A DNA stretch of 64,000 nt. Origin: Mnemiopsis leidyi. Lineage: Eukaryota; Ctenophora; Tentaculata; Lobata; Bolinopsidae. Shown piece after piece: positions 48,699 to 60,247 of the stretch (within the stretch, counting starts at the first letter, position 1; every line of letters starts with the position of its first letter). The stretch covers positions 238,680 through 302,679 of the forward strand of contig JH153618.1 of NCBI GenBank assembly GCA_000226015.1, given 5' to 3'. The notes below the pieces were generated by a model that saw only the letters and a program-made list of their open reading frames with translations, was not told the origin of the DNA and made no database searches. A program made the position numbers and the translations under genes.

Positions 48699-51608
48699 AT
48701 CAAGAAAAATTGAGTTTCAAAGCAGTTAGTTACGCTTAATTGTCACAAATCTGTCACATCTGCATTTTCAAGCTACGTTAGCTTTTCGTGAAATCAAAAG
48801 TTACAAAACAATAAACGTCGTTCATGAAATTCAAAACGCAGCCGGTTCGCTACCTTTTCGTTTTCTGAAATTTAAAACATTGCCGTTAAGGAAAATAACA
48901 AACAATGATAGAATGACATGTTAGTAACATTCGATATCATTTACGCTAGGATTGGGGGTGGGATGTCACTGCCCTTCCTGTCTGAATCTTTGAAAATTTA
49001 GAACAAAACGGAAAATCTGGTACTTGCGACGCCTCCCTCTTCCAGTTCGGGTTTATTGGTTTAGATGCTGGTTCAAGAATGTTGGTTGAACATTATAGGT
49101 TCAGGTCATAGGTCATAGTTGGTTGATTAACTGAACTGGTAAAATGTGGATTTTCGATTTATGACGATTGTGCATCATTGCGCACCCTTGAATTTTTCTA
49201 AATTCTAGGAATCGTTTTTGTCTTGTGCCGTTTCGCACAACTTCTATCCTGACTAGCAAAAATGATTGACTGCCCAGTTAAAATTTGTGTCACAGCGGTA
49301 TGGATTGTACGTACTCTTAGTCGACTACGCAGTAGTGTGAGCTGGGGTTTTATCTGATCAGATAAGCTCAGGGTTGGGAAAATACTTATCACTTAGGAGA
49401 AGCATTGATAAAACAAAATAAACTGAGAAAGTTGCATCAAGTTTCAAGCTTCAATGGACGTTTCTAACCATAGTTTTATGATAAGAAATGCCCTGATAAT
49501 AATGGCGCTGCTTTCTCCTGCCAAGATAAGACTCCAAGCACAATATTACGAACTGCTTATCGTGAAAAAGACATACACATAATTGAACCAGAAGTGAATT
49601 ATCTTGTATCAACTTCAAGCATGCCTGCCTTGTTATATTCTTGTCTGTTGCCGTGTTTGAGTATTGCAATTGTGTAGGTCTCACATTGATGTATCTTGCG
49701 ATATGCCAGAATAGCTTATGGTCAGAAGATAAATTAAGATTAATAAATCGTACATGAATTTGTAAGCTTTTGAGCAGTATATAGTAACACCCCTTCTAAC
49801 TAACCTTCTTGAATGAATTTCCCGAAGCCTTCATAATAAAGATAAGTCAACCATACTTTGCTAACTTCAAAACTTGGCCGTTGTCAGAGTATTGCTGAAT
49901 TTACCACTTTTATATGGGCCATCTTCAGCTTTCTCAACAGAGCCAAGATTCGTTTTTCGGCGTGGTTTTAACTTTTAAATTTTAGAAATGGAAAGGAATA
50001 AACTTTTCAACTTTTTTCAAATTCCTTTATTTCAAAATCATATCTCAACAGTAATCAAAAGTTACAAACTATCTAAAAATTGTCTATTGCTCGCTCTAGA
50101 ATCACCTTTCAGATCTGTCTACAAACAAGGTTTAATTGTCGAACAAAATTTTGGATCAATTCGAGACTCATCAGTTTTGATTTAATTTCGCGCATTTGAT
50201 GAAAAGGGACCGCAAAAGTTATGAAAAAGCAGCTTTCAACACTAATTCCTACTCAGCTATTAGCATTTCGCAACTCATGTAAATCAACGACAGTTTTCAT
50301 CTCTCGTCTCACTGTGCATTTCGTCCCGTGAATACAATGATAAAAAAGCATAGATATCTGCATTCGCCATTCTTTAGACTTTAGAGGTTAATTTTCTGTG
50401 ATCAACTAAGAAATGATACATCTATATCGAGTAAAGACTTTACTGTAATATTTTCTGACCGTATTCACCCTCAAATTATTTATCTCTTAGTAGATGATTA
50501 GATATGGATATTTCAATTCTTAGTCGATCAGAGAAAACTAACTTCTTAGGAATCTCTTTTACATGCGACTATACAACTATCAGCTGCTTCAGTTCATTAT
50601 CTGTATCCTGAGAAGCATTTAACAAGTCTGAAACTCTGAAAATGTTCTAGCGTTTTATCGCAAATATCTGCAGCGTGGATATCTTGTTCAGCTGTCCTAT
50701 GAAGCCCTGCAGTATCAGGATGATGGTGGCCTAGTCCCCAAGTAGAGTGTAGCTGAGTTCTACACTGGAGGGGCTGGTGGTACAACATCAACACCTACTG
50801 CCGCCGCTCTGAGACAGAGAGTGTTAAATGTGGCTTTGATACATCTTGCCTCTAGGATTTGAGTGGGTTAATGATTGTGGAAGTGACAGTGTAAGTTCAA
50901 GCAGTTAGAGGGTTTTTTAACGCATGTGGGTGCGTCTAAAGATTATACCTAACTCTTACTGTTCAAGCTGGTGTTATCTTTAAGGCTGCTGTTATAAGAT
51001 GTAAGCCCATGTCTAATGTCATACTTCCTTACGTCAAAGTTTATCAAAACTTATCAATTGTTCACTTCAGAACCTCAACTTGTCATTCATAAGCTTAAAC
51101 TTGAAGTTAGATATATCCATCCTCATATTTCAAACTACTCCCTGGATTAAATATCGAAGCAGTCTATTACAACCACCTTATTCTCGATATTCGATACCTA
51201 CTTGGAAAGTCACATGCGGAAACCTTTCTCCAGCTACCTATAATACCTATAAGTGTTCATCTATAATGCTGCTCAACTTCTATATCTCTTATCAGAAATT
51301 TAACACCATCTGTATTGTTGTACACCGAGCTAAAGTTAGAACTTTAGAAACCACGAGTCGAGTCCTTAATTTGCGTCGTGTTTTTCTTACTGTAGATAAA
51401 ATACCGAGTATGATCTTGCTTGTGCTCATTCCTTTTCACGTCAATTTACGCTGTACATTTCAAAAGTGCTTTCAATAGCGGTTTACCAGTTCTAGAATTG
51501 ACAGTCTCGTAGAAACACTTAGTCGCGATTTTATCTCCTTCCTTTCGTGAGTTGTACATAAGTACATAACATTTATAATTATAATATTCAGCATTCAATT
51601 CTCAAGAA
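48699..51608. other. Intergenic region upstream of GPR155
   Basis: No supported gene in about 2.9 kb. A plus-strand stretch around 50655-50810 reads QRGYLVQLSYEALQYQDDGG, then a stop, then AEFYTGGAGGTTSTPTAAAL, which looks like a decayed coding fragment of unknown origin. Other open frames (49988-50185, 51080-51478) look like chance. Confidence 0.4.
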
Positions 51609-54119
51609 ATGGAGAACATGGCTGTTGACTTCGAAGACCTCGGAAAGGAAGATTACTCCATGCTTTTAGCCGAGCTTGCCGACAAGTTCTTCCCGATCTT
51701 TGTCACCATCTTCTCCTTCATAGCTCTAGGTTATCTGGCGGGAAGATTCAACATCCTACCCACCGGAAGAGGAAAGCCAGTTCTGGCATCGTACATCTTT
51801 AACATAGCCCTCCCAGCGGGCATCCTCTACAACGTCCTGACAGTTAAACTCACCTGTATCAACTCAACTGCCACTCAGTCTCTCCACAACTTTATATACG
51901 GCATAGTAATTGTCAAGACATTTCTGTACATCGCTGTCATTTTCATTGGACTGATACTGGTTAGAAGGTCCGTTGTTAGTTGGGCGGTTGTGTTCCTTTT
52001 TGCCCTAGCCAGTGTGCACTCAAACGACTATGCCATAGGTCAGGAGCTTCTCTTTGCTCTGTTTGATAACTCCACTTTTCAAGAAACTACAGACTACCCA
52101 TCCTATATGGAGGACTCCATGGTGCTGACATACGCGACATACGCTCCCATCACCATCTTCTTCTTGGAGCTGAGAAGAAACCGGGAACTTTCACTAACCT
52201 GGGGGAAGAGTCTGCTCTACGCTCTTATCCGGTCTCTTCTCCGACCTGCAGTCTTAGCTGCCATTCTTGGAGTTATCCTCAGGTTCATCTTCGGCATTGA
52301 TCAGTCCAACAAGCTTCTTTCTGCTAACTTCTTCAAGTGGTTCGGAAATGGCATTCTAAAGAAGCTGTGTGGAACAATAGCCCCCATATATCTCCTGTAC
52401 ACCGGACTAGTCCTCGTTGGAAGTGTGAATCACTTTACCTGCCACAAGCAAGTCATGGCCATCGTGGCCATCACGATTCTCAAACTAGGGCTCTCCCCAC
52501 TGTTGATGAAGTGCACCCAGCTGTTCATTACTGCAGACAAATCAACCAGCGACAGCCTCTCCATCCTCTTCTACCTGTACGGTACCCTCCCCACCTCCCC
52601 CATAGTCGTCATATTCGCCAGCCAGTACGACCTGATGACTCCCACCTTCGCTATGATCGTACTGGCGACCACCCTCAGTTTCGCTCCTGTCAGCACCCTC
52701 TTTCTGTCTCTTTACTATGTGTCCTGGTGTCAGCTGTTCAGCGAGGAGACGTCCACTCTGGTCAACAACCTGACCGAGGGTATTGGGTACGCGGGGGTTG
52801 GTCTGGCAATCTGGATACTGCTCGTCCTTCTGTTTCTGGGTCGCTTCCGGAGGTTCATGTACCACTTCCTCATAGGACAAGTGCTCTGTCTTTTGATGTA
52901 CACCGCTCTTATTGGGGGCGTGATGGTTAATGAGGTGGGAAAGACCGAAGCAAAGTTAATTGCTTTCGGAAAAGCTGTTGCCTCTTGCTTGTTTTGTCTG
53001 CTTGGTTCAGCATACCCGTTCATATTGGGGCTAGCAGACAGGGGTAACATGTTTGGGGCATTTTTCACAAAGCGAGTAGCAGTGTGGTTTATCTGTATAT
53101 GCGTGCTTCTTCCAATCATCCTGTTAGGCCTCACATCTCTTCCATTTCCGGCCAATGACGTTACGCCACACGACTACATTTGGGACTACAGCAACAACAT
53201 CAGCAAAGAGTTCGTTATCACCAAGCTAACCATACTCAGTATCGCAATTTGTCTGACGGTCGTTCCTAAGTTTGTTGGATTCTGCAGGTCTCGGACCGTG
53301 CGGCGAGAGTACTTCCGGTTTCACTACGAGCCGCTTGAAGAAACCAGCGAGCTGTCAACCGGCATGAGGGATTTCCACAACAACAAGATGGGAAGAAGCA
53401 TAAGTTACGCTAGCGAGAGTAACCCTTGGGAGGTGTCGGAAAGGGAGGCGAGCAAGTTTCAAATTATCGGTTTTATTTCGGTTGTCATGGCAATGATAAC
53501 GATATTAGTTGAAGTTTGGGGTGTGTTTGAAAGAGCTTCAGGTAGCAAGACCTTTGTTGGATTAGTACTTCTCTATCAGAACATCTGGCTCTTTGTTGCT
53601 ATATTCATGGCAGCTGTGTTCGGCACACCCATAGCTGAAATTCGAGAGAAGTTGATAATGATCAAGGAGGCGTTAGTACGCTGTGTGCTAAAAGAAGAAG
53701 AACTGAGTTTACCCCAGCTGGAAGCTCTGGCTCCAGACACCGTGCTGACTTGTCAGAGGTTTATTCAATACCACCTGGCAGCCTGTATAAGTGCTATCGG
53801 ACAGTCTGTCCAGGGCACGTTCGGCCGTTCTTACGAGGATGTATTCACTGGAGAAGATCTCGTCTCCTGGCTGATTAACGTCGGCCTGGCCGAGGACCGA
53901 ACAGACGCTGTGGAGTACGGTTCCAAGCTGGTGCTGGGTCGGGTCATGGAGCACATTGATAAGAGGAGATCCTTCTACGATAGGAATTATTTCTACCGCT
54001 TTGCTAGAGAGATACCGGCCAGTGTGGCGAGAAGTAGGAGTCTGAACGGCAGCTCCAGCGAATTGCGGGACGAGTTTCACTTCACCAGAACTGCTAGGTC
54101 TTTGCCAGATTGGTTTTAG
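51609..54119 (+). CDS. GPR155: GPR155/LYCHOS: transporter-like plus 7TM plus DEP protein
   Basis: Lysosomal membrane protein that in mammals senses cholesterol and regulates mTORC1. A single uninterrupted exon encodes 836 residues (human 870). The N-terminal half is the PIN/auxin-efflux-like transporter fold (for example FIALGYLAGRFNILP, YIFNIALPAGILYNVL, ALASVHSNDYAIGQ). A second helical block follows (~390-660) corresponding to the GPCR-like part. The C-terminal DEP domain occupies ~725-800 (GRSYEDVFTGEDLVSWLI, ADRT-like AEDRTDAVEYGSKLVLG). The ATG at 51609 is followed by an acidic leader before the first helix. The absence of introns contrasts with every other recognised complete gene here; an A-rich stretch (aaaagaaaaaaagaaaac) lies ~120 bases after the stop, compatible with an old retrocopy that kept function. 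Confidence 0.95.
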   Translation: MENMAVDFEDLGKEDYSMLLAELADKFFPIFVTIFSFIALGYLAGRFNILPTGRGKPVLASYIFNIALPAGILYNVLTVKLTCINSTATQSLHNFIYGIVIVKTFLYIAVIFIGLILVRRSVVSWAVVFLFALASVHSNDYAIGQELLFALFDNSTFQETTDYPSYMEDSMVLTYATYAPITIFFLELRRNRELSLTWGKSLLYALIRSLLRPAVLAAILGVILRFIFGIDQSNKLLSANFFKWFGNGILKKLCGTIAPIYLLYTGLVLVGSVNHFTCHKQVMAIVAITILKLGLSPLLMKCTQLFITADKSTSDSLSILFYLYGTLPTSPIVVIFASQYDLMTPTFAMIVLATTLSFAPVSTLFLSLYYVSWCQLFSEETSTLVNNLTEGIGYAGVGLAIWILLVLLFLGRFRRFMYHFLIGQVLCLLMYTALIGGVMVNEVGKTEAKLIAFGKAVASCLFCLLGSAYPFILGLADRGNMFGAFFTKRVAVWFICICVLLPIILLGLTSLPFPANDVTPHDYIWDYSNNISKEFVITKLTILSIAICLTVVPKFVGFCRSRTVRREYFRFHYEPLEETSELSTGMRDFHNNKMGRSISYASESNPWEVSEREASKFQIIGFISVVMAMITILVEVWGVFERASGSKTFVGLVLLYQNIWLFVAIFMAAVFGTPIAEIREKLIMIKEALVRCVLKEEELSLPQLEALAPDTVLTCQRFIQYHLAACISAIGQSVQGTFGRSYEDVFTGEDLVSWLINVGLAEDRTDAVEYGSKLVLGRVMEHIDKRRSFYDRNYFYRFAREIPASVARSRSLNGSSSELRDEFHFTRTARSLPDWF

Positions 54120-54235
54120 TTGGGATTTTTATGGATATTTAGAGAAAAAATTATGATGAATTTTGTTTGTAATATTCACACCTGAGTCCTATAATCGATT
54201 TATGTAATCAATGCATGGCACAAATGACGTTTCAA

Positions 54236-54260
54236 ATAGAAAAGAAAAAAAGAAAACTTT
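54236..54260 (+). other. A-rich stretch downstream of GPR155
   Basis: Imperfect A tract (tagaaaagaaaaaaagaaaac) after the GPR155 stop. It could be a decayed poly(A) tail of a retrocopy or simple A-rich DNA. Confidence 0.3.
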
Positions 54261-54335
54261 GTATTTCGAATGCGAATTGAATATTGATATGAAAATGTTG
54301 ACAAACTTTATAGTTTATTAACTAAGAATGTTGAC

Positions 54336-54457
54336 TTACAGACAGAACTTCTTGTAAATGAAAACTGCAGCTGCTCCGGCGCCTGCTACAAACACCACTC
54401 CCCCTCCTACAGCTCCGACTATCACAGCGGGGCTAACTCCACTGTCTTCCTCTTCTT
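54336..54457 (-). CDS. Orphan 3'-terminal exon with transmembrane helix
   Basis: Minus-strand exon with acceptor before 54457, entering in phase 1: acidic EEEEDSGV, then SPAVIVGAVGGGVVFVAGAG and AAAVFIYKKFCL, stop at 54338-54336. Length (122), entry phase and sequence style (acidic stalk, VIVGAxxGGxVV helix, KK stop-transfer) match the TM exon of the Ig/EGF gene at 44772-44652. No Ig or EGF exons were found upstream within reach, so the rest of the gene is either far upstream, lost, or unrecognised. A stop immediately after KKFCL means almost no cytoplasmic tail. Confidence 0.6.
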
Positions 54458-54607
54458 CTGAAGGGGGGTATTTTTAGGGTAACGTTCAACATTATCATTA
54501 TTCATAACTTGGTTATCTTAAGTAAGTGGGAGGAGCGTTGTTTAAGAGCCGCATGACGTTAACTGATAGATGAAAATTTTCTTCTGCCTCTAGAAGCAAC
54601 TCGACAA

Positions 54608-54660
54608 GTGATACAAGTGGTTATTTACAACAAAAATAAATAAATAACCACTTGTATCAC
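54608..54660. repeat. Perfect 20-bp hairpin
   Basis: The arms gtgatacaagtggttattta (54608-54627) and its exact complement (54641-54660) are separated by 13 bases. It lies upstream of the orphan TM exon on the minus strand. No surrounding mobile-element ends were recognised. Confidence 0.9.
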
Positions 54661-55366
54661 AGTCGGGGTATCTTAAGGTAAAGTTATTCGAAGGCAATAT
54701 CAGTTTATAATATGAGATTCACTGGTAAAAGGCAAAATTCAGTAGCTTATATATAGTTATATATAGTATATTAATAAGTTTTAAACTATAACAAAGCTAC
54801 AAAAACGACAACTTAATTGCATAGGTGCAAAAAAAGTTTTTTTACTGGTAGGACGATTTCAGAAATTTCGGCCAAAAGTATCTTATGGTTGAAATCGATT
54901 TTTTGCAGCCATCCATTTTTTGACCGAAACATCAATTTTTAACCTAAACATCAGTTTCTAGCCGAAAAATCCCATCGATATGTAATCTGAAGCATCAGTT
55001 TCTAATCTTCTCATCATCTTCTGACCCAAACATCAATTAATAACAGAAAAATCGCATCAGTTTCTACTGTTCTAGACGAATAAAATTAGTTCTAAACCGC
55101 AAGATAACGTCTAATTCTATACGAAAGCCATAGTTTCAACCGAAAGAACTTAAAATCGCACAGATATTGTATTTAAATTTCGTTTGTCGGAAAAATTGCG
55201 GTTGGAAAGATTTTTAATGAAAGTAGGAATCCTACCGCGATACAACTTTTTTGCAGTGGTGATACCCAGGCTTTTTAAGTTATACTGAAGGGGCTCCTGG
55301 AAGATTCTAGATCTTTGAACGGAGACCCTTCTCATTTAAGCTTCAATCGCGGTTTCCTGGTCATTC

Positions 55367-55425
55367 GTCTGAATCGACCGAAGAAGATTGCATAGGCGAA
55401 TTCCCTCAGCACACTCCTCATACAG
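55367..55425. repeat. Dispersed repeat, copy 2
   Basis: Shares agattgcataggc and flanking positions with 185-300. Confidence 0.4.
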
Positions 55426-55522
55426 TTAAGTTTGTGAAAGGAATGCCGTTTAAATTATTGATTTTAAATACATAATACACACCATAAAACTTAGTTTAAA
55501 GACAAAGTGCACCAATGCAAAC

Positions 55523-56075
55523 CTGGGGGAGCCCTCTGTTGGGCTCAGTTTCTGACCACATGGTTTGTAAGTCGGTCAATCTGATGCCAAGGTCACTGAA
55601 AGCATTTCCCAGATCGTCAAGATCTGGCGCATATCTTCCACCTGTTAAGTGATATAAATGATGAAACTTTTTTGTAGTAGCTAGATGTAATTCCAGGTTC
55701 CTTCAAGTCCAAGTTTTGCTTAAGCCTTAAAAACTACCTAAACCTACCTAACTCCTTTTGTCTCAATTTCTAAGATTCTCTATTCGATTCTTTTAGTTTG
55801 CTTTGACACAGAGAATGTTAATGATTGTCAGGACAGAACAGTCACTGTGATAGGAAGATATTCAAAATTAGATATTCAAATTCAAAAGAAGATATTCAAA
55901 ATGTGTTACCATGTAAGGAGTATCTGAGGGTTAAAATTCCTATGTTTCTGATGTAGTGCTGGGCTATGTCTGAAAACAATGACAAGCCTGATCGAGAGGC
56001 TTGATGCCACCCCTGTTGTTTGCACATGTGTGCTAGGGAGGAGACGAGCAGATGCTCAGCGAACTCATCTGCCAT
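55523..56075 (-). CDS. TAF3: TAF3 histone-fold N-terminus (TFIID subunit), partial
   Basis: Two minus-strand exons, 56075-55910 and 55641-55523, join in phase to give 95 residues. The first (HLLVSSLAHMCKQQGWHQAS and LFSDIAQHYIRNIG) is the histone-fold of the TAF3 type (compare VSVAQICQxxGWDxxQxSA...LTDVLQRYLQQLG from memory). The second (GRYAPDLDDLGNAFSDLGI) aligns without gaps to the segment that follows it in TAF3 (GRTDPILDDVGEAFQLMGV) and ends at a donor after GLPQ. TAF3 pairs with TAF10 in TFIID and reads H3K4me3 through a C-terminal PHD finger; later exons with the basic linker and PHD were not found downstream on this strand. TAF8 and SUPT7L are related alternatives; the LDDxxxAF segment favours TAF3. 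Confidence 0.7.
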
Positions 56076-56099
56076 CCTATCATGCCCTAAAGAGAATGG

Positions 56100-57300
56100 T
56101 TATATGAACGTCGGGCAAAAATCGTCTGTTAATTGACTGAAGAAAAAATCCATTCAATCAAGTTTGTTTTTTTCAGTTGGGTCTGGTATCAAGCTTAAGA
56201 TTGGCAATGTAAATCTATGAATGTTTATATACATACTAGGGTGGAATTGTCAATAAAATTATATATTCTTTACCTATTATAGATAAGCTTAGCTGTCATG
56301 GGATAATGGAGTTATAGATTTTGTATCTCATATTTAAATTTGAATTGATGAATGAGATCAGATACACTATTCAGGGGGCCAGGCTCTTTCACCCCAAAAA
56401 AATATTTTAAAAAAACAAAAAACAAGCCAATTTACTGATTTAAAAAATTAAGCATTGATAAAACATTGCACGAATGATCGTCAACATTATAATTAGTAAC
56501 AAATTTTGTCAAGTCAAATTAGGGATCCAATTTTGAATTTTTTTAAAAACATCAAAATAACATTTAAAATAGAAATAAAAACGCAAAAAACCAATTGAAC
56601 CAATGCCTGAGTTCACTGCTTCCCCTACATGTCTCCTGACAGACTGATTTGGAAGTGCTCCCCCTTTAAGAAATCAAGAAACATCAGAACAGACAACTGT
56701 GCCATCTTGTCCAGCTCGAGTGCACCTCCCCATGGTGTTGGGCGGGAGAGGCAGCAAGACTTGTGTTTGTCTATAGGCTAATGCACTCATCCAGGCTAGG
56801 GTAAGACCAATATGATCCACATTTTTACTATCAAATTTTACTTTTCCATCAGATGTGGTACTGGGTCAGCTAGTTACTATTAAACGGATTGGCCTGGAGA
56901 ATGGCATACCAAATCAAAATGGGGGTCAGATGCTGCCTGTCAGGGCTGGTTCTTCAGGTCAATGCAACACCCTCAGCCTCACAGAAGTGGGGCATTCCAC
57001 TTTGACCAAAAGCCACTGGCTTGCAAGGATAGGCTTGCATGGTCACTTGAAGAGTATACAATAACCTGTAACCTATACCTTCGGACTCAGCTTTAAGCTC
57101 ATAGCCCTCCTGTAATTGAATCATTTCTATTAGCTTAATTGTATTCACCTTCCAATGTTTAAGTAACCCTAGTGATCATTCCAAGGGTCAGATGGCGTCT
57201 GTCTCAGCTGGTTCTTGGAGCCATCATCCGCAGCCCAACAGATGTTTATACCCAAATGGAAATTGTAATGGTACCTCCCCTTCCATCTCCTTTGATCTTG
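56100..57300. other. Region upstream of TAF3
   Basis: No supported gene. Minus-strand stretch ~56620-56730 reads GALELDKMAQLSVLMFLDF, and both strands at 56855-57150 have open frames with coding-like words but no recognised domain; I suspect old repeat DNA. Confidence 0.3.
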
Positions 57301-57324
57301 CATTGTTGCTGATGTGTCAAACTC

Positions 57325-59085
57325 TAATCAAGGTATGGTAACGATGCAGAATGACCTACCGTGGACAACAACACCAGTACTGGAATCTGAATTTAAGGAA
57401 TGCTGGCTGCAGGATTTTATTTTTATCAATTACAGTTTTATTCTTATTCAAATTTTTTAACAGAGTTTAATTTAATTTGAATTTTAATGCAATATATTGT
57501 TTTTTAAATCTTTTATGTGGCCTACGGCCGGGATTTCCAGTACCCGCATCGCCCAGACAACGTGAAATACAACCCGATCCTTCTTACCGCATCAAAAAAG
57601 ATTAATCAGAACATATGTTACAGTCACATCCATATTTGGGTATCTAGAAGCATAACTCTAACCCCACATAAGCACTTTTCCGTTACCATGCTTCCTGCTT
57701 ACAATTTGCACGTGGGCGCTTTTACAACCATGGTATTTAACACCTTACCAAAGCCAAAACTTTAATAAATATGGTCGGTGACAGATAAACAAACAGACAA
57801 ACATATTTCAGGGATTACAAGATAGAAATGCAGCCAACAATAAAATCAGATAAGGTAACTTAGGTCAGCTAAACAGAGAACAATTTGAATAAACTAATTA
57901 GAACTAACAGTTATTTATGCATGACTTTACTAAACATGTTTAACCTTTATTGAATACTTAGCTGTTCCATATTGTGGGCAGTTAAATTTATGTGTTTTCT
58001 TTAATCTAACAGCCATATTAAACTTTTCATTAATTTTGCTTCATTTTAGCCCACAAAAGGGTATGGGTTGATTTGATTTGAAACTTTTCTAGAATTTATA
58101 TATTTAGACAATGAGAACAATATAAAAATACATTGTTTATGGACACTAAATATCATTTAGACTGCAGATTTGGCCAATGGTCGTGATGATTTGGGAAGCC
58201 AGCAACATCCATAATGGGGCTAAATAGGCACCTATAAGGGCCCCAGACTCTTACTTTAGTCTCCAACTTGATGATTACTTATAGCCCTGCTAACAATTAC
58301 AGTCTGATTAGTGTGTCAAAGCATAGCCCAATAATTTAACGTAACATTGTGCGAATTTCCCGGTCTGTGGCCAGCATGTAAGAGCACAATAAACTTGGCG
58401 ACTTGGCAGTACGGATTGTTCTGTGACTGTACGTGCGCGCAACTTAAAGATCTAATTAAGTTAGGCAGGCAGATCATTATTCCATTAAAAGGACGTGGCT
58501 TGTTACGTTGATGTAGAATTCAATGTAACTGGGAAATTCATACCTAAGAAATGCCCGACAAGCAACTGTCCGATAGTCCCACAAGCTTGTTTGTCTGGAG
58601 TTCGTTTTCACTTAATAAGGTATGGTAACGGTGCAGAATGGCCTACAGTGGACAACGACACCTGTACTGGAATCTGTTTCTAAGGAATGCTGGCTGCAGG
58701 ATTTTATTTTATTAATTACAGTTTTATTTTTATACAATTGTTTAAACAGAATTTTATTGAATTTGAATGCATTGTACTGTTTTTTAAATCTTTTAAACGG
58801 CCCATAGCCTTGCTTTATATAAATTATAAGCAGCCAGCAATAAAATCAGATAAGTTAACTTAAATCAGCTAAACAGAGAACAATTCGAATTAACTTATCA
58901 GAACTGACTGTTATTTATGCATGACCTTACTGAACTTTTTAAACCTTTATTGAATGCTTAGTTGTTCCATATTGTTGGCAGTTAAATTTATGTGTTTTCT
59001 TTAATTTTAACAGCCATATTAAACTTTTTATTAATTTTGCTCCATTTAAGCCCACAAATAGGGGCATTGGTTGGGTTAATTGTTA
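57325..59085. repeat. Diverged direct repeat pair of ~0.5-0.75 kb
   Basis: The sequence at 57325-57530 plus 57820-58075 recurs at 58617-59085 with many substitutions (shared words ggtatggtaacg, gaatgctggctgcaggattt, aacagagaacaatt, gttaaatttatgtgttttct). The first copy is interrupted by ~290 bases (57530-57820) not found in the second, an apparent insertion. Class of repeat unknown. Confidence 0.75.
58483..58683 (+). CDS. Cys-rich terminal coding segment, unassigned
   Basis: A plus-strand open stretch ending at the stop 58681-58683 reads ACYVDVEFNVTGKFIPKKCP, TSNCPIVPQACLSGVRF and TVDNDTCTGICF: regular cysteines and an N-glycosylation site suggest an extracellular protein. Its second half lies within the repeat copy at 58617-59085. 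The other copy (57325) has lost this frame. It could be the last exon of a secreted gene that was partly duplicated. No family recognised. Confidence 0.25.
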
Positions 59086-60130
59086 TTTTTACTCAATCAG
59101 GATGTTAGATTTATTAATAAATTAATTTCAATTCATAAGAATCGAAGTTTCGATCAAATGTTATGTACGAAATATCTATTCTAATTTTAATTACTTCAGA
59201 TCATAACTGACTTAGTTACAGATACAAGTTATCGTCCAAGTTTGTGCTTGGCAACAGGAGCTTAATACTCGAATTTCAAGGTTAATTGTTATTTTAGGTT
59301 TATAGTTATTTTAACTGGATCCTGATGTTAGATTTATCAATTAATTAATTAATTCACATACTTATAGTTTTATGCCAACAGGTATCTTTGACTTTATCCA
59401 TACCTTCTCAAAACTGTAAAAAGCTGCCCTACCAAGAGTACACCTGTAGTTAATGTCTTTGATAGAGCACATACAACATAAGAGCTCCTTACAACTTAGA
59501 TGAACACCATTCTTCATCATCTCTTACCAGAGTACCACCCACCGTACGTTCATTTCTGTCTGCAACCCAGAAATGTACTAATTCAGCCTTTGCTTCATAT
59601 ATTGGTGGATTCCAATCACCAAAAATATCAGTCACTACAGATACAGCCAATCGATTTTCTGATTGGCTAAGAATGACAGTGTTCTCATCAAATTCTAGAC
59701 GGACTTTCTTCAAATTTTCTTCGATTTCTTTTAGACAGGTGATGGCCGCGACAGTAGGTAATCAACCTACAATGTTCTTATTAGAGCCAACTTTATCGAA
59801 AAGTATTTTTAAGAGGTCCTTTTATTTGGCTATGACAGATAGTTCCAGGTTTTCATAATATTTACAATTTGTCAACTCGTCGCCGCACACCAGCTATTTA
59901 TATTCTATTATTTATAGTTTATCGAGATCATCATTGCACTAGGTTGATAGATTATTGGAGATAATTATCGTGAAAACTGTAAACACCATTTGCCATTGCG
60001 TCCGAGGCCGACCACGCACAATTGCTAAACAAGAATATCACGTATACAAGCTTAGCACATTATTTAACTTTATGATCCGACCGCGACCTTCATTCAATTT
60101 TCGAAGCAAAAATAAAATGTCGGGAGGGTT

Positions 60131-60225
60131 TTGTCGCGGTGATACACGTGACCCGACTTTTGCAGCATAAGGCTGAATGAAATCGTTGATCGTTAGAACG
60201 GTAGACGGATATATAATCTCGTCAA
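60131..60225 (-). mobile_element. Mini TIR element, copy C
   Basis: Reverse-orientation copy from ttgtcgcggtgatac to ctcgtcaa, 95 bp with small internal insertions. Flanking octamers are similar but not identical (gggagggt, gggatggt). Confidence 0.6.
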
Positions 60226-60247
60226 GGGATGGTGCATCATAGTCCGG

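Noticed and set aside
51080-51478. 132-codon frame before GPR155
   Set aside because: Composition is not protein-like, with no domain; it lies in AT-rich DNA just upstream of a strong gene.
52337-53155. Long alternative frames inside GPR155
   Set aside because: They are shadows of the GPR155 coding sequence in other frames and strand.
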